Origin: CAWDNM01 sp964521195
GTDB lineage: Bacteria > Actinomycetota > Coriobacteriia > Anaerosomatales > JAAXUF01
NCBI GenBank assembly: GCA_964521195.1
Contig: CAZFRE010000002.1
Span: 496,001-560,000, forward strand
DNA length: 64,000 bases
Reading direction: 5' to 3'
Under the pieces are notes generated by a model. The model ran no database searches and was not told the DNA's origin. It was given only the letters and a program-made list of their open reading frames with translations. Numbering within the stretch: position 1 is the first letter of the stretch; the number at the start of each line of letters is the position of its first letter. Shown piece after piece: positions 52,287-60,866 of the stretch. The position numbers and the translations under genes were made by a program.

Positions 52287-53180
52287 TCACAGGTCGCGAT
52301 AGGGATCGAGCAGCTCGATCACGATCCTTGGTCGCTGGGGTGTTCCTCCGATCGTGGCCACGCCATCACTGATGTGCTCGCGCCGGTCGCCGTACTCGAC
52401 GATCTGTTCGAGCACGCCCTCGCCCGCGTCCTCACTGAAGTAGGCGAAGCGGCCATCGGGCACGCAGAATGAGACCACTGCGTCAGTAGCCGACATGGAG
52501 CGCACGTACTCGTCGATGAGGGCGGCCTGGACCGGAACGCCCAGCCGCTCGCCGCCCGACTTGGAGAAGACGCCGTCTGTGGTGGTCACGTCGTGCTCGA
52601 CGAGATCCACGTACGTTCCGCCGGCATTCACGCTGTAGCCGCTCTTGCTCGCTGGCGGCAGCTGCCACAGCGTGACGGCGACCCTGAAGCGCCGGTCGCG
52701 TTTGCTGCGCAGGAGGTAGTTCGCCGCGAAGGTGTTCAGCAGCCGCTGATCGGCCTCGTAGCGCGCTTCCTCCACGAGGTAGTCGGGATACTCACGCGCG
52801 ATGTACGCGTCGTACCATGCGCGGTCTTTGCGGGGCGCCTTAGTGGTGGAAGGCGCGCCGAAGTCGAGCGCCTCGATCGGGTCGCGAGGACCGGTCGCTT
52901 GTCGGCTTAGAATCCGAGGGGCCGCGGCCTGCGTGCGGGCGGACCTGAGGCCCCACATGACCAGGCCAACGCTCCCGAGGGCACACCCAAGGAGCAGGCA
53001 GGCTCCGACGACGACGAAGGCGAGGCGCGCGGAGGTGGACAGACGACGGCGCTCCGCTGGGACCGCGGGCGCGTCGTGGTATGCCGAAAGGGACTCGGAC
53101 GGATGGCCGTGCTGGCAGCGGCCGTCCGGGGCGACCCAGACGTACTTCTGACATGCGGAACACCATGCGGCGACGGGCAT
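52287..53180 (-). CDS. Membrane-anchored hypothetical protein with N-terminal Cys/His module, 297 aa
   Basis: Not recognised. Residues ~6-26 are AWCSACQKYVWVAPDGRCQH-like, with a CxxC and a C-x-x-G-H, predicting a small metal site. The identical layout begins the next gene upstream. One hydrophobic helix (~50-75, LAFVVVGACLLLGCALGSVG) follows, then a ~200-residue soluble domain (VAVTLWQLPPASKSGYSVNA, VSFCVPDGRFAYFSED). If the zinc module is cytosolic, the soluble part is outside. The ATG lies at 53180, 21 bp after the neighbouring gene ends, suggesting one operon. Confidence 0.72.
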   Translation of the reverse strand: MPVAAWCSACQKYVWVAPDGRCQHGHPSESLSAYHDAPAVPAERRRLSTSARLAFVVVGACLLLGCALGSVGLVMWGLRSARTQAAAPRILSRQATGPRDPIEALDFGAPSTTKAPRKDRAWYDAYIAREYPDYLVEEARYEADQRLLNTFAANYLLRSKRDRRFRVAVTLWQLPPASKSGYSVNAGGTYVDLVEHDVTTTDGVFSKSGGERLGVPVQAALIDEYVRSMSATDAVVSFCVPDGRFAYFSEDAGEGVLEQIVEYGDRREHISDGVATIGGTPQRPRIVIELLDPYRDL

Positions 53181-53201
53181 TCGGCTCTCCTCGGCGGGCG
53201 G

Positions 53202-54029
53202 CTACATCGTCGCGAGCGCGATCGACACGCCGGCGAGTACGATGATCGCGAGGAGCACCACGAAGCCCCAGACAACCCATCTCAGCCATGGTGTGGACGA
53301 CTGACTCGTGGGACGGGTGTCCACGGGGCGGGACGGGTCGAGCGCGATCGCCTGATCACGCGGCGCTTTGACCACCACCGTGGCCGCTTTGCGGTCGCCG
53401 AAGCGCTGGCGCCACTCGTCTGCATTGGCTGTTGCCAGTCCGACGAGCCCCACGAACAGCAGGTCGACGACGAGCAACAGGTTGCGCGTGACGGACTGGG
53501 TCCACGTGATGCGGCCACCGTCGCGAGAGCTGATCGTACGCAGCCCCAGCATCGCTTTGCCAGGCGTCGTGGACCACAACCCTTCGGCGAGGATGAAGTA
53601 CGCGAAGAGCCACGCGACTCCCATGACCTGCGCCAGAGGACGTAGTTGGGGAAGTGCAGTGTACGTGCCGAGAACTCCGGCGATGATGGCTAGAACGACA
53701 CCGAACGCGAAGTTGCAGGCCGTCACGAGCCCGTAGTCGATGATGAACGCTCCCGAGCGCAGACCCATGTGCTTGGTGAGTTCGGGCGTCAGGGTGAGCG
53801 CGTACGATGACACGCCGGTGCCGACCGAGGCCGGCGCGGCTGTGACTGGCGAGGGCACCACCGGCGCGTACAGGCTGGCTCCGGACTCGACGGTGACCGG
53901 AGGGGCGGCCGGATCCGGCGTGTCGTACGGCACGCCGAGCGATTCCGGCCCGTGACCGTTCTGGCAGCGCCCGTCCGACGCGAGCCAGACGTTTCGGCCG
54001 CACTCAGCACACCAAGCCGCTCGTGGCAT
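53202..54029 (-). CDS. RDD-family membrane protein with N-terminal Cys/His module
   Basis: A 275-aa protein. Residues ~6-26 match the module of the following gene (AWCAECGRNVWLASDGRCQN, then GH). A Pro/Ser-rich linker (to ~85) leads to an RDD-like domain: GLRSGAFIIDYGLVTACNF holds the Arg/Asp signature, with helices at ~95-120 and ~130-155, WSTTPGKAMLGLRT, and NLLLVVDLL. A final C-terminal helix (WVVWGFVVLLAIIVLAGV) is extra to typical RDD proteins. RDD proteins are poorly understood; some affect ion or Na+/H+ exchange. Confidence 0.8.
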   Translation of the reverse strand: MPRAAWCAECGRNVWLASDGRCQNGHGPESLGVPYDTPDPAAPPVTVESGASLYAPVVPSPVTAAPASVGTGVSSYALTLTPELTKHMGLRSGAFIIDYGLVTACNFAFGVVLAIIAGVLGTYTALPQLRPLAQVMGVAWLFAYFILAEGLWSTTPGKAMLGLRTISSRDGGRITWTQSVTRNLLLVVDLLFVGLVGLATANADEWRQRFGDRKAATVVVKAPRDQAIALDPSRPVDTRPTSQSSTPWLRWVVWGFVVLLAIIVLAGVSIALATM

Positions 54030-54098
54030 CCGTTCCCCCTGTCGTCAGCACCGCGCCGTTTCGCGGCGTCCTCGACAGATGGTAGCGCATTCCAGCGG

Positions 54099-54836
54099 CT
54101 ACTCCGCCCTCCCGAACCCGACGCCGATCGCGCCCCTCGGGCACACGTCGGCGCAGGTCTCGCACATGAAGCACTCCGTGGAGCGCATCTTCTCGGCAGC
54201 TACCATCTCCGTGACGGGGAGCTGCATGGGGCACGCCTTCGTGCACGTGCCGCACGCGGTGCACTTCGCCGAGTCGGCGCGCAGCATGATGCGCGGGACG
54301 TGCGCGACATGCCCGAGCTTCTCGGCGACGATCAGCCATACGCCGAACGGGCAGAGGTAGCGGCAGAACCCGCGTCGGCCGAGAGCGAGTGGGGCGAGCG
54401 TGAGGGCCACCAGCATGAAGTACGTGATGAGGTTGCCGGCGTCTGAGATGGACACGCCTGTCTCGGTCATGTAGAGCGGCTCGATGCGTGTCCAGCCGCC
54501 GGTGGCGACCGCGATACCGACAACGGCGCCGACCCATGCGACCCACAGGGCGTACTTCACTGCGGGGAGGAAGCGGACGCGCTTCAGGGGTCGGATGCTC
54601 ACGGACTCCCAGAGCTGCTGCAGGCCGTTGAAAGGGCAGCCCCATCCGCAGAATGAACGTCCGAGGACGAACCCGCTGGCAAACGACGCGAACCAGAACA
54701 GCAGCGAGAAGCTCGCGACGCGCTCGGCGGTCCCGGACGTCATGAGGTAGGGGGAGTAGTAGTTGAGCGTGATCGGCAGCGCGAGGAACAGCAGTGCGAG
54801 GATCGTGCGACGTAGTCTCTGCCGGCGTGCACTCAT
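54099..54836 (-). CDS. 4Fe-4S membrane electron-transfer protein (NapH/NosR-like)
   Basis: A 245-aa protein with four or so transmembrane helices and Cys-rich loops. SFCGWGCPFNGLQQLW and GFCRYLCPFGVW are the paired CxxxCP motifs of the NapH/NosR/MauN group. The C-terminus carries two [4Fe-4S] ferredoxin sites, CTACGTCTKACPM and CFMCETCADVCPRGA. Proteins of this type pass electrons across or along the membrane to a reductase; no partner enzyme is adjacent. ATG at 54836 lies 4 nt after the tetR stop, so the TetR regulator and this protein form one operon. Confidence 0.9.
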   Translation of the reverse strand: MSARRQRLRRTILALLFLALPITLNYYSPYLMTSGTAERVASFSLLFWFASFASGFVLGRSFCGWGCPFNGLQQLWESVSIRPLKRVRFLPAVKYALWVAWVGAVVGIAVATGGWTRIEPLYMTETGVSISDAGNLITYFMLVALTLAPLALGRRGFCRYLCPFGVWLIVAEKLGHVAHVPRIMLRADSAKCTACGTCTKACPMQLPVTEMVAAEKMRSTECFMCETCADVCPRGAIGVGFGRAE

Positions 54837-54840
54837 GTCG

Positions 54841-55443
54841 TCAGGCTCCCTTACGATAGCCGGCGAGCAGGGCCTCGACGCCCGCCGACGCGAGGCCGTC
54901 GAGATCGCCCTGGACGTTGTTGAGGTTGTGAGCGGTGAGCGACGCGTGGCCGTGGCACAGCGCCCACAGCGCGTACGCCATGCCGCCGGGGCCTGCACCC
55001 GTGCGGTCGACGAACTCGCCGGAGTCCAGCCCGTCCGCGCAGGCGCGCACGATGTGCAGGAACGGCTCGGCGACGCCGAGGTACGACTCCCACGTGGTCG
55101 GCGGGTTCTCGAGGCACTCGAATACGAGCCGGTATTCCTGCGGACGCCCTTTCGCGAAGGCGAGGTATGCCGTGCCGAGAGCACGGAGCCGCTCGGTGGC
55201 CGTGCCAGTACTGGGGGCCGCCTCGAGATAGGTCGTCAGGGTGCCGAGCGCTCGCATCGCCAGCGCGATGATGAGTGCCTCGCGGTTCTCGAAGTGGTTG
55301 TAGAGCGCTGATGGCGCGAGTCCAGCGTGTCGTGCGACCTCACGCAGTGAGAACGCCGCAGGGCCGGACTCGAGCACGACTTCGGTCGCGGCGACGAGCA
55401 CCTCTTCTCGGGTGCGTTCGCCTCGGACGGTGGGGGGAACCAT
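54841..55443 (-). CDS. TetR-family regulator
   Basis: A 200-aa repressor. The N-terminal HTH is FSLREVARHAGLAPSALYNHF, and the ligand-binding C-terminus is helical (WESYLGVAEPFLHIVRACAD). It belongs to the TetR_C-type with a WHG-like AYALWALCHGHASL segment. The ATG at 55443 is 26 bp from two tandem palindromes, which are probably its own operators, so it should repress itself and the Fe-S protein gene downstream, and perhaps apgM. Confidence 0.92.
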   Translation of the reverse strand: MVPPTVRGERTREEVLVAATEVVLESGPAAFSLREVARHAGLAPSALYNHFENREALIIALAMRALGTLTTYLEAAPSTGTATERLRALGTAYLAFAKGRPQEYRLVFECLENPPTTWESYLGVAEPFLHIVRACADGLDSGEFVDRTGAGPGGMAYALWALCHGHASLTAHNLNNVQGDLDGLASAGVEALLAGYRKGA

Positions 55444-55467
55444 GTTCGCTCCTGGGTCGATGCCTTG

Positions 55468-55499
55468 TATGAACGATGTTCATATTACGAACAGTGTTC
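55468..55499. promoter_or_regulatory. Tandem TetR operators
   Basis: TATGAACGATGTTCATA (55468-55484) is a perfect 17-bp palindrome. GAACAGTGTTC (55489-55499) repeats the GAAC-N3-GTTC core. The centres are 18 bp apart, nearly two helical turns. They lie between divergent tetR and apgM. Confidence 0.8.
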
Positions 55500-55573
55500 A
55501 CAATACGACCCCCCTCGGCGGTCCGTCAAGGTGCTGGTACGCTGGTTTCCTCACCCGAGGGCGAAGGAGCCGC

Positions 55574-56764
55574 ATGAAGTACGTCGTCGTGATCCTGGAT
55601 GGTGCCGCTGGCTGGCCGCTCGACGAGCTCGGTGGGCGGACCTCGCTGGCCGCCGCCGAAACGCCCAATCTCGACATGCTTGCGCGCGAGGGTCGCGTGG
55701 GTCTGGCGCAGACGGTCCCAGAAGGCGCCGAGCCGTCCTCCTCGGCGGCGTGCACGTCGATCATCGGCTACGACCCGGTCGCGGACTACGTGGGTCGAGG
55801 CGCCATCGAGGCCGCGAGCATGGGTATCGAGCTGGCCGCCGATGAGGTCGCCCTGCGGCTGAACACGGTGACGGTCACCGACGGCGTCATGACCTCGTAC
55901 GCATGCGGCCACATCGCCACCGAGGAGTCGGGCGCGATCATCTCCGACATCGCCACCGCGCTCGACGACGACACGTTCAAGCTCTACCCGGGCGTGGCGT
56001 ACCGCCACATCCTCGTGGTGAAGGGCCATCCCGAGCTGCTCGAACTCACGTACACGCCGCCGCACGACATCTCCGACAAGCCCATCGCGGGCCACCTGCC
56101 CACAGGTGCAGGTGCCGACCTGCTGCTCGACTTCATGGCGCGCGCCAAGCCGCTGCTCGAGCACAGCGCCGTCAACAGCTGCCGAATCGCCGATGGCAAG
56201 CTCCCGGTCACCGACGTCTGGCCGTTCTGGCCCGGCGTCGCGCCGCGCGGCATGGTGCCGTTCGCGAAGAAGCGCGGAGTGAGCGCGGCGATGACGAGCG
56301 GGGTGGACCTGCTCGGCGGTCTGGCGGTGCTCGCGGGTATGGATCGGCTCGACATCCCGGGAGTGACCGGCGGCTCCGACAACGACTACGCCGGCCAGAC
56401 CGAGGGTGCGCTCGCCGCACTGACCGAACACGACCTCGTCGTCATCCATGTGGAGTCACCCGACGAGGAGGGGCATGCTGGCGACACGGCCGCCAAGGTC
56501 GCGGCCATCGAGGCGATCGACTCGCTCGTGATGTCGCGTGTCATCGACTACGCGCGCGGACGCGGCGATGTGCGCGTGCTGGCGATGCCGGACCATCCCA
56601 CACCACTCGCGATCAAGACGCACGTAGGGGAGCCCGTGCCGTTCCTGCTGTGGGGAGCTGGGGTCGAACCCAATGGAGCGGAAGCCTACAGCGAGGCCGA
56701 GGCTCGCGCGACGGGACTCGTGCTGGATCCCGGCCACCAGGTGATGGACGCGCTGCTCGGCTGA
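55574..56764 (+). CDS. apgM: Cofactor-independent phosphoglycerate mutase, archaeal type
   Basis: A 396-aa alkaline-phosphatase-superfamily enzyme interconverting 3- and 2-phosphoglycerate. Metal ligands are D in VVVILDGAAGWP, the catalytic-serine region SSSAACTSIIGYDP, VESPDEEGHAGD, and MPDHPTPL. TETR-divergent location means its promoter overlaps the tandem palindromes. ATG 55574 follows GAAGGAG. It is related to ThrH/ApgM-type enzymes sometimes annotated as homoserine kinase; the ApgM call fits its length and motifs better, but thrC is 3.4 kb away, so a homoserine kinase role is worth keeping in mind. Confidence 0.88.
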   Translation: MKYVVVILDGAAGWPLDELGGRTSLAAAETPNLDMLAREGRVGLAQTVPEGAEPSSSAACTSIIGYDPVADYVGRGAIEAASMGIELAADEVALRLNTVTVTDGVMTSYACGHIATEESGAIISDIATALDDDTFKLYPGVAYRHILVVKGHPELLELTYTPPHDISDKPIAGHLPTGAGADLLLDFMARAKPLLEHSAVNSCRIADGKLPVTDVWPFWPGVAPRGMVPFAKKRGVSAAMTSGVDLLGGLAVLAGMDRLDIPGVTGGSDNDYAGQTEGALAALTEHDLVVIHVESPDEEGHAGDTAAKVAAIEAIDSLVMSRVIDYARGRGDVRVLAMPDHPTPLAIKTHVGEPVPFLLWGAGVEPNGAEAYSEAEARATGLVLDPGHQVMDALLG

Positions 56765-56790
56765 CGCGCGGTCGAACAACGTCTGCGCTC

Positions 56791-56808
56791 GGGTCCGAAC
56801 GGGGACCC
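56791..56808. terminator. Short hairpin between convergent apgM and flavoprotein genes
   Basis: GGGTCC (56791-56796) pairs with GGACCC (56803-56808), loop GAACGG. The stem is only 6 bp, with no U-tract on either strand; a bidirectional terminator is possible. Confidence 0.3.
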
Positions 56809-56810
56809 CG

Positions 56811-57419
56811 CTAGATCTTGCCGGCGAGCATCCTGCCCAGCGAGTTCGCGCGGTCGCGCTCCCACTCGTCGAATGCGTGACGGCCCCAGCCGCCCGTGAG
56901 CGCAAGCGAGCCCACGGTGCGGATGCCGCCTGAGTCGAGCGCGCTGCGCAACTCGCGGATGGGACCGGTCGTGTACCCGAAGAAGGTGGCGAGCGGTTCC
57001 GGCGCTCGACACGCCGTGACGATGACCGCCCGCTTCGCCGCACGTGCCGCTGGTGCCGCGGGGACGTCGCGATGGCTCACACCCGGGAGCACGAGCTGCC
57101 CCGTCTGCGGGAAGAAGCCGCTGATACGCTCGATGAGCGCCTGAGTGGAGGCGTCCGGACGGCGGAAGTAGGCGGGGAGCCCGAAGATCACGCCGTCGGC
57201 GTCGGCGATGCGTTCTGCCAGCTCAGGGAGGTCGTCGGGGATCTTGCACACGCCTGTGTACTTGCACATGCCGCAGCCGGTACACGAGTGGACGCTCAAG
57301 TCTGCGAGGCGAACCCGAACTACGGTCGCGCCAGCGGCTTGGGCCGCCCGAGCGACTTCTTCGACAGACTGGCTCACTACGCCACGAACTGGACTTGCGT
57401 CGATCGCGACTATCCGCAC
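56811..57419 (-). CDS. Iron-sulfur flavoprotein (NADPH-dependent FMN reductase family)
   Basis: A 202-aa flavodoxin-like protein. It opens with the FMN-binding VRIVAIDASPVRGVVSQSV and has GVIFGLPAYFRRPDASTQAL. HSCTGCGMCKYTGVCKI supplies four cysteines in CX2CX2CX5C spacing, typical of Isf-type iron-sulfur flavoproteins that move electrons between ferredoxin and small acceptors. GTG at 57419 has GAGGAG 8 nt upstream. PadR lies 31 bp upstream on the same strand, so expression is probably under PadR control. Confidence 0.88.
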   Translation of the reverse strand: MRIVAIDASPVRGVVSQSVEEVARAAQAAGATVVRVRLADLSVHSCTGCGMCKYTGVCKIPDDLPELAERIADADGVIFGLPAYFRRPDASTQALIERISGFFPQTGQLVLPGVSHRDVPAAPAARAAKRAVIVTACRAPEPLATFFGYTTGPIRELRSALDSGGIRTVGSLALTGGWGRHAFDEWERDRANSLGRMLAGKI

Positions 57420-57450
57420 GATGCGCTCCTCATGTCCTGGGCACAGCTTG

Positions 57451-58056
57451 TCATGCCGGCGCCCATCCGAAAAGGGGGTTCTGCGTTCCGGGCTCAGATT
57501 CTTCGGAGTCGGGCAGCAGCCCGTCCGATATCGCCTCGAGGATGTCGTCCAGCCAATCGATGGTGGCGCGCTCCGCCGCGATGACCCCGTCGTAGGCCGC
57601 CTGGCGCATCGCGGCCACGCGTGGCGCGACCGTGTGGTCGCGGGAGAGGTCGATCGCCTCAGCACGGAGGCCTTCGAGACGCGTCTGGTGCGCGGCGCGC
57701 CGCTGGGCAAGCATCGCGGCGATCGCATCGTCGGACGCATCGCCCGCGAAGTAGACCTGGAGCGCGAATGCGTCCCGCGCGGCGGGGAGCGGGGCTGCGG
57801 AACACAACCAGCGCGCGAACGCCTCGCGCCCGGCCGCGGTGATCTCGTAGATCTTGCGGTCGGGCCTTCCCGATTGCCGCCGGACGGACACACTGACCAG
57901 TTTCGCGTCACGCAGACGGTCGAGCGTGCGGTAGATCTGAGCCTGGTCGGCGCTCCAGAAGGCCTTCGCCTCGCGGTCGAAGCAGCGCGTCTTCAAGTCG
58001 TAGCCGGAACGTGGCCGCGTGTTGAGAAACCCCAGGATCGCGTGCTCGAGCGACAC
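57451..58056 (-). CDS. PadR-family regulator
   Basis: A 201-aa regulator. The winged-helix N-terminus has SLEHAILGFLNTRPRSGYDL and SADQAQIYRTLDRLRDAKLV, with the wing VRRQSGRPDRKIYEIT. The helical C-terminal half is a Vir-type dimerisation domain. The start is GTG 58056 with GGGGGGCGAG upstream; the frame is open to 58128, but that would include the promoter. PadR proteins respond to phenolic or other small toxic ligands. The target is likely the Fe-S flavoprotein just downstream, plus itself. Confidence 0.92.
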   Translation of the reverse strand: MSLEHAILGFLNTRPRSGYDLKTRCFDREAKAFWSADQAQIYRTLDRLRDAKLVSVSVRRQSGRPDRKIYEITAAGREAFARWLCSAAPLPAARDAFALQVYFAGDASDDAIAAMLAQRRAAHQTRLEGLRAEAIDLSRDHTVAPRVAAMRQAAYDGVIAAERATIDWLDDILEAISDGLLPDSEESEPGTQNPLFGWAPA

Positions 58057-58080
58057 TGCTCGCCCCCCGCTGAGTGATAT

Positions 58081-58121
58081 ACGACAGAACATATAGTAGA
58101 CGACACATATATGGAATACAA
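58081..58121 (-). promoter_or_regulatory. padR promoter with overlapping repeats
   Basis: On the minus strand TTGTAT (58121-58116), 17-nt spacer, TACTAT (58098-58093) form a near-consensus promoter. On the plus strand ACGACA and CATATA recur: ACGACAGAACATATA (58081-58095) and ACGACACATATA (58100-58111). These cover the -10 and the spacer and are good autorepression sites. The stretch is unusually AT-rich. Confidence 0.7.
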
Positions 58122-58253
58122 GAGTCAAGTAGGGGTTGAGGTATGCGGGAAAACAGCAGCTAGATGAGTTGTACGGACACTCGACCTGAGATTGACAAGC
58201 TCGGGGAGTGATTGCGTCAGCTGAAGAGGGCAGCTCGGCGGCGCCCGGTCGTC

Positions 58254-60731
58254 TCAGCGACGCTCGTGCATCGCGCGGAGCAGTTCCGTGATCTCATCGG
58301 CAGGCATCGGCTGGCCGAGAAGGAAGCCCTGCACCTCCGAGCACCCGCTGTCCGCCAGAATCTGAAGCTGCGACGAGGTCTCGACGCCCTCCGCGACGAC
58401 GCGCAACCCAAGCCGCCGGCCGAGGTAGATGACCGTGTCGCTGATGGCGCGTGCGCGTTCATCGGACTCGAGGTCGGCGACGAACGCGCGATCGAGTTTC
58501 AGGGTGTCGACATCAAGGTTCATCAGGCGGTCGAGCGAGGAGAAGCCGGTTCCGAAGTCGTCGATGGCGAGTCGGACGCCCAGGAGCTTGAGGCGTTCGA
58601 AGGTGGTACACATCCGGACGGCGTCTCGCATCGCGACGCCCTCGGTGATCTCGAGCTCGAGTGTCGACGGCGCGAGAGCGTATCGTTCGAGTAGTGCCTG
58701 GATCACGCCGATCAGGCCCGGGTCCTCGAACTGCCGGGGAGAGAGATTCACGGCGACCACAAGTGCCGGATCGAACTCCCTCTGCCATGCCGCCGCGTGG
58801 CGGGACGCCTCTTCGAGCACATACTCGCCCAAGGCGATGACCTGGCCGGACTCCTCAACCGCCGGAAGGAAGGCAAGTGGTGCGATGACGCCGTGCTCGG
58901 GGTGGTGCCAGCGAACGAGGGCCTCGACGCCGGTGATGCGCTCGCCATCGACGGACATCTGAGGCTGGTACTCGACGACCATCTGACCCTGGCTTATGGC
59001 AAGCGCCAAGGAGTTCTTCAGTTCGAAGCGTCGACGCGTCGCCTCGCCCATCGCGCCCACGTAGACACGGTGCTGGTTGCGGCCCGCGTACTTGGCGCTG
59101 TACATCGCCGTGTCGGCGTGGGCGAGCATGGTGTCGCAGTCTGTCTCGCCTACGCGGCTGAGGGCGATACCGACACTCGCCGTTGCGACGATGGTCTCCT
59201 TGCCTATCACGAACGGCTCTGCGAAGCAGCCGAGTAGTTTCTCGGCGAGGGCATCGGCGACAGGCTTCGTTGCCGACGGCTGAAACAGCACCGTGAACTC
59301 GTCTCCGCCTATCCGACCGACGGTGTCGGCGGAGCGGACCGCGGCTTGGAGGCGTTCTGCCACTCTGACGAGCAGTTCATCACCGTGACGGTGTCCAAGC
59401 GTGTCGTTGATCACCTTGAAGTGATCGATGTCGAGAAAGGCGAGCGCGAGCCAGTCACCGGTGCAGGCGGGGGTCTCGAGCGCGTCCGAGAGCGCCTGCG
59501 AGAACATCGAGCGGTTGGCGAGCCCCGTGAGGTCGTCGTAGTAGGCCATTCGGAAGATGGTCTCCGCAGCCGCTCTGCGTTCAGTGATGTCGCGAGATGC
59601 GGTGACGACCACCTCCTCGTCTTCGATTCGCAGCATCGTCGCGTGAGTCTCGACCGGGATGTGCGCACTGTCCGGACCGATCAGTTCGGTCTCGAAGATG
59701 GTGCGCCCCTGCAGGCGGAGCGTTTCGACGAATCCCGGCATGCGGTCACGCGAGACAGGCGACACCCAGCCGAACGGGGAGAGTGCGAGGAATTCGGGAA
59801 GCTCGCGCCCGCTGAGCTCACGCGCCGCCGCGTTCGCGTACAGCGGGTTGCCGCTCAGATCGTGCACGATGACGGCGTCAACCGACTCGTCCAGCACGTG
59901 CGACCGATACGAGAGATCGCGAGCGAGACGCAGCTCGTCGGTCACGTCGATCCCGGATCGCAGCACTCCCTCGATCGAACCGTCAGGGCTGCGCATGATC
60001 GAGCAGTACCAACGGATCACGCGGAGTGCGCCGTCACACCGGATCTGGTGGAGGTCGAGCGGCTTGTCGGGGCAGTTGGAGGATGCGATCACGTTCGCGT
60101 ACTGCCGACGGGCCTCCTCCGCTTCGTCGGCCGGGACGAACTCGCTGAACCAATCCATGCCGATCGCCGCTTTGGCATCGACGCCCAGTGTGGCAGCCGC
60201 GAGTCGATTGATGAGCGCCACTCTACCCTCAGGGTCGAGCAAGACGATGAGCGCGCTCGCGTTCTCAAGGTAGCTTTGCGCGCGGTTTCGTTCCCGTGTG
60301 AGTGAGTCTGCCGCCGCCTGAAGTGACTGGGCATGGTTGCGTGCGGCTCGCAAGGCGGTGACGTCGTGAGTGATGTGGACGACGAGGATCGGCCGTCCGT
60401 TCTCGTCGTGTCCGGCCCCGAACCATCGATGCACCACCCAGCGCTCGGTGCCATCCCGACGAATCTCGCTCTTCTCGAGCTCCCGGTCCTGACCGGTTGT
60501 GAAGACCTCGCCGGCCGGACAGGTCCCGCACGGGCCGACACGGTCCTTGAGAGCCACGAAGCAGCTGGCTCCAACGAGTTCGCCCCGTGGCAGTTGCTGG
60601 ACACGGCAGGCGGCATCGTTCGCGTAGCGAAGGTGGTATGTACGATCGATGACCACGACAGATTCGGCCGTGCGGTCGAACGCAGCGGCAATCAGGTCGA
60701 GCAGTCCGGCGGGGCTTTGGCTCGCGCACAT
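58254..60731 (-). CDS. PAS-PAS-PAS-GGDEF-EAL c-di-GMP protein
   Basis: An 825-aa soluble protein. Three PAS domains occupy roughly 15-130, 155-275 and 285-400. PAS1 has a CGTCPAGEVF motif that could bind metal or sense redox. GGDEF is intact (GRIGGDEF, ~474) and preceded by the RSAD inhibitory site five residues before it, so product feedback is expected. The EAL domain (~575-825) has GVEALVRW (~602), NLSPRQFED, DDFGTGFSS and LKLDRAFV. Both synthesis and breakdown of c-di-GMP are therefore possible; net direction cannot be told. Confidence 0.93.
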   Translation of the reverse strand: MCASQSPAGLLDLIAAAFDRTAESVVVIDRTYHLRYANDAACRVQQLPRGELVGASCFVALKDRVGPCGTCPAGEVFTTGQDRELEKSEIRRDGTERWVVHRWFGAGHDENGRPILVVHITHDVTALRAARNHAQSLQAAADSLTRERNRAQSYLENASALIVLLDPEGRVALINRLAAATLGVDAKAAIGMDWFSEFVPADEAEEARRQYANVIASSNCPDKPLDLHQIRCDGALRVIRWYCSIMRSPDGSIEGVLRSGIDVTDELRLARDLSYRSHVLDESVDAVIVHDLSGNPLYANAAARELSGRELPEFLALSPFGWVSPVSRDRMPGFVETLRLQGRTIFETELIGPDSAHIPVETHATMLRIEDEEVVVTASRDITERRAAAETIFRMAYYDDLTGLANRSMFSQALSDALETPACTGDWLALAFLDIDHFKVINDTLGHRHGDELLVRVAERLQAAVRSADTVGRIGGDEFTVLFQPSATKPVADALAEKLLGCFAEPFVIGKETIVATASVGIALSRVGETDCDTMLAHADTAMYSAKYAGRNQHRVYVGAMGEATRRRFELKNSLALAISQGQMVVEYQPQMSVDGERITGVEALVRWHHPEHGVIAPLAFLPAVEESGQVIALGEYVLEEASRHAAAWQREFDPALVVAVNLSPRQFEDPGLIGVIQALLERYALAPSTLELEITEGVAMRDAVRMCTTFERLKLLGVRLAIDDFGTGFSSLDRLMNLDVDTLKLDRAFVADLESDERARAISDTVIYLGRRLGLRVVAEGVETSSQLQILADSGCSEVQGFLLGQPMPADEITELLRAMHERR

Positions 60732-60866
60732 CGTCTCCGGGCCCTCCCTGACATGGAGCGATCGTACCGTCCAGCATCGCGGTGTTGGCGTGCTGGGTCT
60801 AGGCTAGTAAGTCGGCATCTACTCCCAGTGCCTGAACCTCGGCACGTGCGACGCGTGTTTCCAGCC

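Noticed and set aside
55574..56764. Annotation of apgM as a homoserine kinase because thrC is nearby
   Set aside because: thrC is 3.4 kb away on the other strand with unrelated genes between; the motifs fit phosphoglycerate mutase. Kept only as an alternative.
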